Assembly (NCBI RefSeq): GCF_004138285.1
Contig: NZ_SCFN01000030.1
Span: 1 to 33,451 of the forward strand
From: Gottfriedia acidiceleris
GTDB taxonomy: Bacteria > Bacillota > Bacilli > Bacillales > Bacillaceae_G
Direction of reading: 5' to 3'
Length of the DNA stretch: 33,451 nt
The notes under the pieces are model-generated. The model saw only the letters and a list, made by a program, of their open reading frames with translations, ran no database searches and was not told the origin of the DNA. The position numbers were made by a program, and so were the translations under genes. Below, piece by piece: positions 7,181-13,213 of this stretch; position 1 is the stretch's first letter; each line of letters opens with the position of its first letter.

Positions 7181-7600
7181 ATGAAGATGATTTTACTAAC
7201 TTCATTTATGCTATTATTAATAATCCCAAGTACAACTTATGGTGAAAGTCTTGTAAATGCAAAATGCCCTCCAACTGAGAATTTACAAAAGCCAAATTTA
7301 AATGACAAAGATGAGTTGATCAACGCCTTAAATGACATGATTCCAAAGGTATATGGAACGGATCTTAACCATAAAGAATGGCGAATCGAGAAAATTCAAC
7401 CTGCTACAAGCTTGACTGGATTCGAGAAACACTACTTCGGTATTGCAGTCACTTTTTGTGGTAAAGAAGTAGCAAATCACTCATGGTTCGTTCGACTAAT
7501 ATTCCCTAGAATGCTTCCAGCTGTCAGTGCTGCAACTGGAGAACTTTACATAGTTAAAGATCGGAATGGTAAATGGTTTCCTTGGTTTCAGTATCATTAA
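7181..7600 (+). CDS. Secreted protein of unknown family, 139 aa (duplicate A, gene 1)
   Basis: Signal peptide residues 1-21 (MKMILLTSFMLLLIIPSTTYG, likely cut before ESL). The mature part has two cysteines (in AKCPP and TFCGKEV) that could form one disulfide, and conserved-looking blocks HKEWRIEKIQPA, FEKHYFGIAVTFCG and W-F-V-R-L-I-F-P. GAGGTG at 7165-7170 lies 10 bases before the ATG. A second copy at 13247-13639 is nearly 90 percent identical in the mature region but has lost this start codon. Family unknown; an exported, perhaps cell-envelope-associated protein. Confidence 0.75.
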   Translation: MKMILLTSFMLLLIIPSTTYGESLVNAKCPPTENLQKPNLNDKDELINALNDMIPKVYGTDLNHKEWRIEKIQPATSLTGFEKHYFGIAVTFCGKEVANHSWFVRLIFPRMLPAVSAATGELYIVKDRNGKWFPWFQYH

Positions 7601-7688
7601 CTTGTGTCACTAACGCATAAGTTGAGGTTCATGAGCTGTAATTATACTCTTTTTTATATAGTAAATGGACAGGTTGGTTATGGGAGGA
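7601..7688 (+). repeat. Composite intergenic element, copy 10 (inside duplicate A)
   Basis: IR1-like TTGTGTCACTAACGCATAAG then TTGAGG. A worn terminator (GAGCTG...CTC, T6) at 7633-7655. IR2-like AAATGGACAGGTTGGTTATG, which runs into the GGGAGGAG ribosome site of the next gene. Confidence 0.65.
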
Positions 7689-7694
7689 GATTTT

Positions 7695-8105
7695 TTGAAG
7701 AAATTAGGTTTATTAACGTCTGTATTATTCGTCATTTTAACGATTTTCTCAGGATGTGGAAAAGAACAACTACAATTGACAAGGGTAACTTATCAAGCAT
7801 TACAAAAAGATGGAAATTATGGAGAGGAATCGATTATTTCTGATCAAAAAACACTTGAGAAACTGGCGTCGATTGCAGACGAAATTAAATGGGAAAAAAC
7901 ATTTCCTTCAATGGCAAAAGAAGGGGATGTGAAAGCGGTTCTTTATTATGATGAAAAGAAAAACATGCCTGAAAGAATGTATGAGTATGAAATTTGGTTT
8001 AATGAAAATGGAAAAGCTGAATTTTTAAGTCACGAAGAAAAAAGCTATGGAAAGTTAAATAAAAATAAATCAGAAACATTAAAAAAATTGTTATTTAATA
8101 AATAA
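7695..8105 (+). CDS. Predicted lipoprotein, 136 aa (duplicate A, gene 2)
   Basis: Start TTG 7695, chosen because GGGAGGAG (7682-7689) sits right upstream and the protein then begins M-K-K-L-G like a signal peptide; an upstream in-frame ATG would put the ribosome site inside the coding region. The lipobox is FSGC with Cys 21. The mature part contains 'DQKTLEKLASI' and 'YEYEIWFNENGKAEF', typical of small Bacillus lipoproteins with a single alpha/beta domain that compare an index residue list with a 'WF' strand; no function is known to me. Near-identical copy at 13734-14147. Confidence 0.75.
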   Translation: MKKLGLLTSVLFVILTIFSGCGKEQLQLTRVTYQALQKDGNYGEESIISDQKTLEKLASIADEIKWEKTFPSMAKEGDVKAVLYYDEKKNMPERMYEYEIWFNENGKAEFLSHEEKSYGKLNKNKSETLKKLLFNK

Positions 8106-8130
8106 TCATTTAACGAATGCTTTGATTGAA
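8106..8130 (+). repeat. Composite element, copy 11, left half (degraded IR1)
   Basis: CATTTAACGAATGC then TTTGATTGAA. The matching IR2 lies 340 bases further on at 8469, so the element appears split by inserted DNA. Confidence 0.5.
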
Positions 8131-8195
8131 AAAGATTCGTAAAATAGCTACTAGTTAACATTTGTATATCTTGTGATATGCTAAAGAATATAAAT

Positions 8196-8221
8196 GACAA
8201 TGCATCTGCAAGTGCATTGTC
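8196..8221. other. Perfect 9-bp hairpin in an intergenic insert
   Basis: GACAATGCA and TGCATTGTC pair perfectly around TCTGCAAG. There is no T run. It lies in the 338-bp stretch between the split halves of repeat copy 11. Confidence 0.45.
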
Positions 8222-8283
8222 CTCAGAAATAATCGACACGTTGATAGTGGATATTATGACAAGTTTATTTCTTCAATAAGCGA

Positions 8284-8333
8284 GAAAAACCACCCGCCAA
8301 TCCGACCCAACAATAGATGAGGGTGGTTTTTTC
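8284..8333. terminator. Strong bidirectional terminator-like hairpin
   Basis: GAAAAACCACCC pairs with GGGTGGTTTTTTC around a 25-base loop. T runs on both strands allow termination in both directions. The remaining DNA from 8334 to 8468 shows no convincing gene. Confidence 0.6.
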
Positions 8334-8468
8334 TTGTGAATTTATTAGTACGAAGCTCCTTTTTTTATTATCCATAATGATCATTAAATAAGTGGGTTTG
8401 ATTACTGATAGTAATTTAATATGAATTCGTTGATTAAGCTTAATTATTTGTTCATGAATTTTTGATTC

Positions 8469-8505
8469 CTTATTCAACTATATGGCAGTTTAGTTGTATA
8501 AGGAT
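8469..8505 (+). repeat. Composite element, copy 11, right half (IR2)
   Basis: CTTATTCAACTATATGGCAG then TTTAGTTGTATAAGGAT. Well conserved, although separated from its IR1. Confidence 0.8.
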
Positions 8506-8530
8506 TATTGGAAATTCTATGAAAAAAGGC

Positions 8531-8571
8531 GAAATTCCCCCAAATTACTAAAGTCGTTAAATTGATATAAT
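8531..8571 (+). promoter_or_regulatory. Shared promoter module, copy B
   Basis: GAAATTCCCCCAAATTAC, 17 bases, TATAAT (8566-8571), then TAACTTAAAA as in copy A. Same layout as 4731-4771. Confidence 0.5.
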
Positions 8572-8601
8572 TAACTTAAAAATATTTGGAGGTGGGGAAA
8601 T

Positions 8602-8982
8602 ATGAAAAAAATTATATGCTTAATTCTTTCGATTAGTCTATTTTCATTACTATCTAGTTGTAATACGGGTAACAAGAGTTTTTCAGATGTGTATCACGGA
8701 AATTTAAATGAAATTAATAAAATTGAAGTTACTAACGGTCAGAATGGAGAGAACACAGTAATAACAGAACAGAAGGCAATTAAAAACTTTATTAGTGATA
8801 TTAAAGATATTAAAGTTTCCCAAAATAAAAACACTAATGTGAAGGGATGGTTATACAGTGTTACATTGTATAATCAAGACAAAAAGTTAATGAGTTTCAC
8901 AACTAGTGAATTAGTAGGAAAGACAAAAAAAGATGATGCGAAATTAGTTACTGCAATTGAAACATTATTGAATCAAAAATAA
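8602..8982 (+). CDS. Predicted lipoprotein, 126 aa
   Basis: ATG start with GGAGGTGGGG upstream. Signal peptide with LLSSC, lipidated Cys at 20. The mature domain (about 100 residues) carries 'ITEQKAIKNFISDIKDIKVS' and 'GWLYSVTLYNQDKKLMSF'. This is the same general plan as the lipoproteins at 7695 and 13734 (an 'index' helix, then a W-Y strand with the ligand-like residue string), and suggests a distant common family. Function unknown. Transcription should start at the CCCCCAAATTAC/TATAAT module. Confidence 0.75.
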   Translation: MKKIICLILSISLFSLLSSCNTGNKSFSDVYHGNLNEINKIEVTNGQNGENTVITEQKAIKNFISDIKDIKVSQNKNTNVKGWLYSVTLYNQDKKLMSFTTSELVGKTKKDDAKLVTAIETLLNQK

Positions 8983-8984
8983 GT

Positions 8985-9020
8985 TTTATTCAACATAATG
9001 GCAGGTTAGTTGAAGAAGGA
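8985..9020 (+). repeat. Composite element, copy 12 (IR2 only)
   Basis: TTCAACATAATGGCAG then GTTAGTTGAAGAAGGA, starting 6 bases after the stop codon of the 8602 gene. No IR1 and no terminator, so read-through into the next unit is likely. Confidence 0.8.
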
Positions 9021-9072
9021 TTTTTAATTTTTGAAGTGAATATAATGATTATTACCAATAAAACGAGGTGGT

Positions 9073-9504
9073 ATGATGACTCTAAAATTAAAGTATTTTG
9101 AAGATTTCAAGTGGACTTCAACTATCCTAATATCAGTAGATAAGCCATCTTTACAGAGGTTTAATGAGACTGTTAATAATTTGGGAATTAACAATAATAA
9201 AACAATCAGCTTAACAAGCTTACCGTATGTTCAGTCGTTTGAACAGACAAAATTAACCCTTTCTATCTCTAAAAATAACACTGGATTGTGTAAAACAGGA
9301 GATGGATTTGTCTAAACATTACCTATAGAGGGATGGGGCTATGTTAAAGAGTTGTTAAAGGCATTGTTAAATAGTAAATCAGGACAAGGACATCAGTACA
9401 TTGATTATGATTCTTTTTCTGAGCAAGTAATTGATATTGATTTAGTTGTATCTTTAAATGAATATCACGAGGATGATTGGATAGGTTGGAAGGGAAAAAT
9501 CTAA
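9073..9504 (+). pseudogene. Gene of unknown family with an in-frame stop (143 codons in total)
   Basis: ATG 9073 (or the ATG next to it) with GAGGTGGT upstream. The frame stops at TAA 9313-9315 after 80 codons, but continues in the same frame with clearly coding composition (TLPIEGWGYVKELLKAL..., then HQYIDYDSFSEQVIDIDLVV) to TAA 9502-9504. A full repeat element follows directly after the second stop, which supports 9504 as the original gene end. The unbroken protein would be a soluble 143-residue protein, probably alpha/beta. The simplest reading is a nonsense mutation. Read-through would need testing. Confidence 0.6.
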
Positions 9505-9509
9505 ATATG

Positions 9510-9602
9510 CTTATTCAACTAACGCATGCGTTAGTTGTACAACATGGGTTGCTTTGGCAGCCCATTTTTTTATTCAACAAAATGGCAGTTTAGTTGTATA
9601 AG
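9510..9602 (+). repeat. Composite intergenic element, copy 13 (best preserved)
   Basis: IR1 with perfect core: CTTATTCAACTAAC, GCATGC, GTTAGTTGTAC (9510-9540). Terminator ATGGGTTGC-tttg-GCAGCCCAT plus T6 at 9544-9570. IR2 TTCAACAAAATGGCAG, TTTAGTTGTATAAGA at 9572-9602. Both right arms carry the same GTTGTA variant. Confidence 0.93.
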
Positions 9603-9718
9603 ATTTGGTAATTTTTAGAATCCAAATACAAGTGAAATTTATTTATGCTAAAATTAATATAAAATTAAGAAAACATTTGAAAATAATTGCTATCCTTAGT
9701 GAATGGGAGTTGTATTTT

Positions 9719-10135
9719 TTGAAATACTTTTTGAAACTTAACATTGTAAGTGCACTATATGGATTTCTTGCGTTTTTATTTATCAATTCACTATTAAGTA
9801 GCGAACAGATCCAAGGTTTAACAGGATTGAATATGAATTTAGTATGGAATATTTCAATTGGAGTAGCGATATTACTATTGATTGCATTGTTCGTTATTAT
9901 TCCTTTGCTTACAAAAAAATGGTTAGAATGTAGATTATGGTCTCTTTTTTCCTCTGTATTGTGGTTTCCATATTTCGTTCTGTTCTTTGTATTAAATGCA
10001 TTTTTGTTTCCAAACAATAATATAGATGATGATAATTTTGGAGCAGGATTAATAATGATGTTCTTTTTAATTTTCTATCCTGTCTATATACTCATTACGA
10101 CATTTATTGGAACTAGACTTAAAAAAGCTGTATGA
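9719..10135 (+). CDS. Four-helix membrane protein, 138 aa
   Basis: I place the start at TTG 9719, 9 bases after GGGAG. The longer in-frame extension up to 9605 has no ribosome site and would cover the likely promoter. Four hydrophobic segments (about residues 8-26, 43-66, 73-95, 109-130). There is a conserved-looking 'KKWLECRLWSL' loop between helices 2 and 3 and an acidic loop (NNNIDDDNFGAG) before helix 4. Family not recognised. Possible promoter: TAAAAT at about 9649. IR1 follows after 4 bases. Confidence 0.65.
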   Translation: MKYFLKLNIVSALYGFLAFLFINSLLSSEQIQGLTGLNMNLVWNISIGVAILLLIALFVIIPLLTKKWLECRLWSLFSSVLWFPYFVLFFVLNAFLFPNNNIDDDNFGAGLIMMFFLIFYPVYILITTFIGTRLKKAV

Positions 10136-10139
10136 AATT

Positions 10140-10172
10140 CTTATTCAACTAACTGATGCTTTAGTTACATAA
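10140..10172 (+). repeat. Composite intergenic element, copy 14 (IR1 only)
   Basis: CTTATTCAACTAAC, TGATGC, TTTAGTTACATAA. A separate 8-bp hairpin (GATTGGTT, loop AGC, AACCAGTC, 10192-10210) follows without a T run, immediately in front of the next start codon. Confidence 0.75.
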
Positions 10173-10210
10173 TAAAAATTTAAGCTATATAGATTGGTTA
10201 GCAACCAGTC

Positions 10211-10456
10211 GTGAACATTATGATCGTCGAAATTGATGGATACTTTACACAAGCATTACTGACAGGTAGGAAGTGTACTAAAAAAGTATTGAAACAAAAA
10301 TATTTACAGGCATTAAGTATGGTAAATAACATTAGAGATCTACCAGATGTGTTTTGTCGATTACACCGTTTTGAACAGTTGCCTTTCGATGATGAAATCG
10401 AAGTCGATTTTGTTATTGATACCGATACGGATTATATTTATTCGCCAAATTATTGA
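10211..10456 (+). CDS. Small acidic protein, 81 aa, start uncertain
   Basis: Frame from GTG 10211 (alternative ATG 10220) to TGA 10454. The sequence MIVEIDGYFTQALLTGRKCTKKVLKQKYLQAL is followed by an acidic C-terminus (DDEIEVDFVIDTDTDY), which looks like a genuine folded protein. However, there is no Shine-Dalgarno site, and the preceding 19 bases form a tight hairpin ending exactly at the GTG. Either the 5' end has been lost or translation is controlled by the hairpin. Family not recognised. Confidence 0.5.
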   Translation: MNIMIVEIDGYFTQALLTGRKCTKKVLKQKYLQALSMVNNIRDLPDVFCRLHRFEQLPFDDEIEVDFVIDTDTDYIYSPNY

Positions 10457-10541
10457 ACTAACGCATGCGTATGTTGTATAAAAAATCGGCTAAATAGTCG
10501 AATTTTTAATTTTCCTAAATGGCAGTTTATGATACTGTATA
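10449..10541 (+). repeat. Composite intergenic element, copy 15 (full, IR2 diverged)
   Basis: IR1 TATTGAACTAAC, GCATGC, GTATGTTGTATAA, overlapping the stop codon of the upstream gene. Terminator ATCGGCtaaataGTCGA plus T5. IR2 CCTAAATGGCAGTTTAT continues into ACTGTATAAT, which looks like a -10 box (TATAAT 10538-10543). Confidence 0.8.
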
Positions 10542-10570
10542 ATTAAAATCATAATAAGGAGGTCTTTGGG

Positions 10571-11059
10571 ATGGAATATTACCCTTTTTTATTTGATTTT
10601 AATAAAAATGAATTCTATTGCATTTGGTATAGTGCAGTTAAAGATGGTTTTCTTACGGAAAATAATAAAATAAAAGTTTTTGAAACTGAAAATTTGTTGT
10701 TTGATTATGCTAAAGCAAAGAACATTCAATTAATGGATAACAATATAAATTCTATTTCAATAGACTATGCTATAAACTGGCTAACTCGTAAAAATCCAAT
10801 AATTAAAAGTGTTTATTTTCTTGATTATTGGAATCACATATCAGATTTAGCTTCTTCAGTAGGAGAAAATTTTTATGGAGATGAAAGAGAAGAATCAATA
10901 AATAAAGTGTATGAAAAATTGTTTTGGGGTAATAACTTACCAACTGTAACACCCAAAGGCAAAAAATATAAACCTACTTGGAATAACGAACAAAGAAAAA
11001 TATTAGTCGATATTGTAAAAGACGGAATCAGAATAATAAAATTATATATAAAGAATTAG
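10571..11059 (+). CDS. Soluble protein of unknown family, 162 aa
   Basis: Strong ribosome site TAAGGAGGT before ATG 10571. No signal peptide or membrane segment. It is rich in aromatic residues; the C-terminal half has SVYFLDYWNHISDLASSV, a conserved-looking FWGNNLPTVTP block, and a closing helix (EQRKILVDIVKDGIRII). This pattern recalls small uncharacterised Bacillus proteins, some of which serve as immunity proteins for secreted toxins. I have no direct evidence for that, and no toxin gene is adjacent. Single-gene unit with a terminator-bearing repeat on each side. Confidence 0.7.
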   Translation: MEYYPFLFDFNKNEFYCIWYSAVKDGFLTENNKIKVFETENLLFDYAKAKNIQLMDNNINSISIDYAINWLTRKNPIIKSVYFLDYWNHISDLASSVGENFYGDEREESINKVYEKLFWGNNLPTVTPKGKKYKPTWNNEQRKILVDIVKDGIRIIKLYIKN

Positions 11060-11078
11060 TGTTTAAATACATATAAGT

Positions 11079-11172
11079 CTTATTCAACTAACTAATGCAT
11101 TAGTTGAAGATCAAGAGCTGCTAATATGCAGCTTTTTTTATTTAAGTTAATGTCAGTTTAGATGTATAAGGA
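11079..11172 (+). repeat. Composite intergenic element, copy 16 (full)
   Basis: IR1 CTTATTCAACTAAC, TAATGCA, TTAGTTGAAGA. Terminator GAGCTGCtaataTGCAGCTT plus T run at 11115-11138. IR2 TTTAAGTTAATGTCAG, TTTAGATGTATAAGGA. Confidence 0.88.
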
Positions 11173-11199
11173 TTTTCTGAAAATCTATATAAAAATGGC

Positions 11200-11241
11200 G
11201 GAATTCCCCCAAATTACAGTAGTGGAAATATAATGTATAAT
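11200..11241 (+). promoter_or_regulatory. Shared promoter module, copy C
   Basis: GGAATTCCCCCAAATTAC, 18 bases, TATAAT (11236-11241; a second TATAAT overlaps at 11229). Third occurrence of the module seen at 4731 and 8531. Confidence 0.45.
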
Positions 11242-11299
11242 GAACTTTATGGAAGTTGTTGGAATTTTCTTTCTATAAGTAAATAAACTAGGTGATAAA

Positions 11300-11632
11300 A
11301 TGGAGCAAATAACGTGGAAACAAATCATGCTGATACTTAGTCCTGTGTTCATCATTCCAATCATTTTATTTTATGTTTTACATTCTTCGCCATCAATTGC
11401 ATTGAGGACACATGTATTGTTTGATGGTCACCCTATTTTAGCAGTAAAGACTAAAATAGTAGATGACGAACAACATAATGAGATGGATAAGGCGTACCTA
11501 AGAAAAGAGCAGGCGAAATGTTATTCTTTAACTAAAGCACCAAAAGAAAAAGCAACCGATTCATTTTTAACAAATTATATCGTTCGGAAAAAAGGGTTCA
11601 TCTATGTAGCTGCTTATTATGGAGATGCCTAA
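11300..11632 (+). CDS. Membrane-anchored extracellular protein, 110 aa
   Basis: ATG 11300 with TAGGTGAT upstream. One N-terminal membrane helix (about residues 9-27) without a lipobox; the remaining ~80 residues are polar and should lie outside the cell. Notable blocks are ALRTHVLFDGHP, KTKIVDDEQHNEMDKAYL and NYIVRKKGFIYVAAYYGDA. It looks like a single small domain. I recall similar uncharacterised proteins in Bacillus cereus-type genomes but know no function. The CCCCCAAATTAC/TATAAT module lies upstream. Confidence 0.7.
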   Translation: MEQITWKQIMLILSPVFIIPIILFYVLHSSPSIALRTHVLFDGHPILAVKTKIVDDEQHNEMDKAYLRKEQAKCYSLTKAPKEKATDSFLTNYIVRKKGFIYVAAYYGDA

Positions 11633-11635
11633 GAT

Positions 11636-11696
11636 TTAATTCAACTAATGCCATACGTTAGTTCAAAAGAAGGTCTGCTACGGTAGCCCTTTTTCT
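11636..11696 (+). repeat. Composite element, copy 17, left half (IR1 + terminator)
   Basis: ATTCAACTAATGCC, ATACGTTAGTTCAAAA. Terminator hairpin AGGTCTGC-tacg-GTAGCCCT plus T5 (11671-11695). Its IR2 is displaced to 11889 by about 190 bases. Confidence 0.75.
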
Positions 11697-11699
11697 CTT

Positions 11700-11882
11700 C
11701 TTATAGTTTCATAGCTTCGCTTGTTATTCGGGATCAAGTCCCAACCAGCCTCAAACATGTTTCTATAAGTAGAGGGAGAACAGTTTAGCGGACGGGATCA
11801 TAGTCCCACTGGCAGTTACGTTCTACCCTGGCTACTGTAATCATATAACCTATAAAAAATAGGTCAACCAGAAAATTCTGGC
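11700..11882 (+). ncRNA. Structured RNA-like segment, possible relic of a mobile-element non-coding end
   Basis: There is no ORF, but dense secondary structure is visible. Stem-loop 1 (11719-11749): GCT-GTT pairs with AAC-AGC and encloses GGGA-tcaag-TCCC. Stem-loop 2 (11774-11828): GGGAGAAC pairs with GTTCT-a-CCC, then an internal loop, then GGGA-tcatag-TCCC. Two further hairpins follow: ACCTAT/ATAGGT at 11848-11864 and CCAGAA/TTCTGG at 11868-11881. Two stem-loops with internal loops capped by the same GGGA...TCCC stem recall the two guide loops of IS110-family bridge RNAs. No IS110 transposase is present, so this is only a hypothesis. GC content is visibly higher than in the surroundings, which fits foreign origin. 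Confidence 0.35.
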
Positions 11883-11888
11883 TAACCA

Positions 11889-11923
11889 TATAATACGAAA
11901 TGGAAGTTTAGTTGGACAAGGAA
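11889..11923 (+). repeat. Composite element, copy 17, right half (IR2)
   Basis: AATACGAAATGGAAG, TTTAGTTGGACAAGGA. Clearly the IR2 right arm; the left arm is eroded at the junction with the inserted segment. Confidence 0.7.
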
Positions 11924-11993
11924 TATTAAAAAAGGGTTAAAAGAGTTAAGAATAGAATTAAACATATATACATAAAAATTGAGGAGAAACAAA

Positions 11994-12236
11994 ATGAAAA
12001 ACCTTATAATTGGCGGTATTGCAGTTTTATCTAGTATTCTTTTATATGGAATGACACTTATTTCAGCATCAATATATTCGCTATACTTGACGGCACCTGA
12101 TTATGGTGGGGGATGGAATCGCAATTACGGTGTGTTCGGAACAGCTTTAGAAAAGGTTGGAATCTTCCCCTTATTGTTAAGTGTGATTTTTTTTGTTATT
12201 GGCATACGTTACATTATTAAAAGTATCAAGGTATAA
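11994..12236 (+). CDS. Two-helix membrane protein, 80 aa
   Basis: Start ATG 11994 after GAGGAG (11981-11986); an in-frame TTG at 11979 would swallow the ribosome site. Two membrane helices (about residues 5-28 and 55-75) flank an extracellular loop with a Gly/Trp/Tyr-rich stretch (TAPDYGGGWNRNYGVFGTAL). I recall similar two-helix proteins with a 'GGW-xxxYGxxGTAL' loop from Bacillus; all are uncharacterised. The gene follows the structured segment, and a terminator-bearing repeat closes the unit. Confidence 0.7.
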   Translation: MKNLIIGGIAVLSSILLYGMTLISASIYSLYLTAPDYGGGWNRNYGVFGTALEKVGIFPLLLSVIFFVIGIRYIIKSIKV

Positions 12237-12239
12237 TGT

Positions 12240-12299
12240 AATGCAACTAACGCAAGCATTAGTTGTACAACGTTTGACTGCTTCTGCGGTCTTTTTTTT
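12240..12299 (+). repeat. Composite intergenic element, copy 18 (IR1 + terminator)
   Basis: IR1 ATGCAACTAAC, GCAAGC, ATTAGTTGTACAA. Terminator GACTGCttctGCGGTC plus T8. No recognisable IR2; the next ribosome site (GGAGGAG) follows 21 bases later. Confidence 0.8.
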
Positions 12300-12331
12300 A
12301 CAGTAAAAACTGTTACTAATGGAGGAGCTAA

Positions 12332-12793
12332 ATGTTTAAATCAAAAAAAATATGGGGATATATTGGTGCATTCGTATTAATTTTTCTTGTTTATTATAGT
12401 TTTTTTTATTCTCCAAATGTACCAACTGCTTCAATTAATATTGAAAATAAGTCATACGAATTGAAAGCAAAAGATTATGATTACAGTGCTTTTGGAAAAG
12501 ATACAACAAAAAAATTTTATTTTAAAAACGTAAATGAACTTAATACACATTTAAAAAATGAACCTGAATTAATTGTCCAATCAAACCATCCTATTACTTA
12601 TAAAAATAATGCATCAACTGATGCTACCAACGTATCTATTTACAATGTAGATGAAAATGTTTTTTTACGTGGTGAAACTGAATCGACTGTTCAAACTATT
12701 ACAAAACCTGGGCATTATATCATTCAATACTCATCTGAATTTGAAACAGGAAAAATAGCAACTTATTATGTTAGGATTCGTGTAGTTAATTAA
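12332..12793 (+). CDS. Membrane-anchored extracellular protein, 153 aa
   Basis: ATG 12332 with GGAGGAG 5 bases before. The N-terminus is a single signal-anchor helix (about residues 8-25, W-G-Y-I-G-A-F-V-L...). The ~125-residue outside part is a beta-rich domain with an immunoglobulin-like feel: SINIENKSYELKAKDY at the start, and GHYIIQYSSEFETGKIATYYVRIRV as the closing strands. Such domains often serve binding or scaffolding on the cell surface; nothing more specific is visible. It was probably transcribed separately, because a terminator lies on each side. Confidence 0.7.
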   Translation: MFKSKKIWGYIGAFVLIFLVYYSFFYSPNVPTASINIENKSYELKAKDYDYSAFGKDTTKKFYFKNVNELNTHLKNEPELIVQSNHPITYKNNASTDATNVSIYNVDENVFLRGETESTVQTITKPGHYIIQYSSEFETGKIATYYVRIRVVN

Positions 12794-12832
12794 TATAAAA
12801 ATTACTAATTTAGAGGTTGAAAATTGAAAGTG

Positions 12833-12896
12833 CTTATGTAACTAACTGGTGCGTTAGTTACATAAGGTGGACTGCTTTGGCGGTCTTATTTTTTTA
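12833..12896 (+). repeat. Composite intergenic element, copy 19 (IR1 + terminator)
   Basis: IR1 here is a perfect 13-bp palindrome: TTATGTAACTAAC, TGGTGC, GTTAGTTACATAA (12834-12865). Terminator GACTGCtttgGCGGTC plus T run. A different hairpin (TCAAAATAG / CTATTTTGA, 12900-12928) follows in place of IR2. Confidence 0.85.
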
Positions 12897-12940
12897 CTAT
12901 CAAAATAGAATATAAAAAACTATTTTGACTGAGGTGAAAA

Positions 12941-13147
12941 ATGAAAACTTATTTACTAAAAAGGGTTAAATAATTTTTAGGTATTTTAACTGGTATATTC
13001 ATTGCCATTTTATTAACTTTAATGATAAATAAAAAAATACCTTTTGATTCGAATAAAGTCTATGTATTTATATGGATAGCAGTTGTATATTTGATATCCG
13101 AGGTCCTTCTTTTTCTTCATTGGTTTCATAAAAGAGATAAAACCTAA
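12941..13147 (+). pseudogene. Small membrane protein gene with an early in-frame stop
   Basis: GAGGTG precedes ATG 12941. The frame reads M-K-T-Y-L-L-K-R-V-K, stops at TAA 12971-12973, and continues in the same frame for 57 codons to TAA 13145: FLGILTGIFIAILLTLMINK, then two more hydrophobic/aromatic stretches (VYVFIWIAVVYLISEVLLF) and a basic end (HKRDKT). The unbroken product would be a 68-residue protein with two membrane helices, shaped like the intact small membrane proteins nearby. The stop precedes both helices, so no membrane protein can be made from this start. Confidence 0.6.
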
Positions 13148-13149
13148 AT

Positions 13150-13176
13150 CAATTAACGCGAGCGATAGTTAAACAA
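13150..13176 (+). repeat. Composite intergenic element, copy 20 (degraded IR1)
   Basis: CAATTAACGCGAGCG then ATAGTTAAACAA. It marks the left border of the second copy of the duplicated unit; similarity to duplicate A starts right behind it. Confidence 0.6.
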
Positions 13177-13213
13177 AAGCAAAAATGAAACAGACGTACT
13201 TAGGGGATAGTAA

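Noticed and set aside
7604-7843. Plus-strand ORF of 79 aa (and its counterpart at 13661-13882)
   Set aside because: Runs through the repeat element and overlaps the lipoprotein gene in another frame; conserved between copies only because the whole segment is duplicated.
8045-8477. Two minus-strand ORFs (8045-8239 and 8265-8477)
   Set aside because: No ribosome site, overlap with a lipoprotein gene end, and reading through hairpins and a terminator; treated as chance frames.
9605-9718. Longer N-terminus of the 9719 membrane protein
   Set aside because: No ribosome site at 9605, basic and unlike a membrane protein start, and overlaps the probable promoter.
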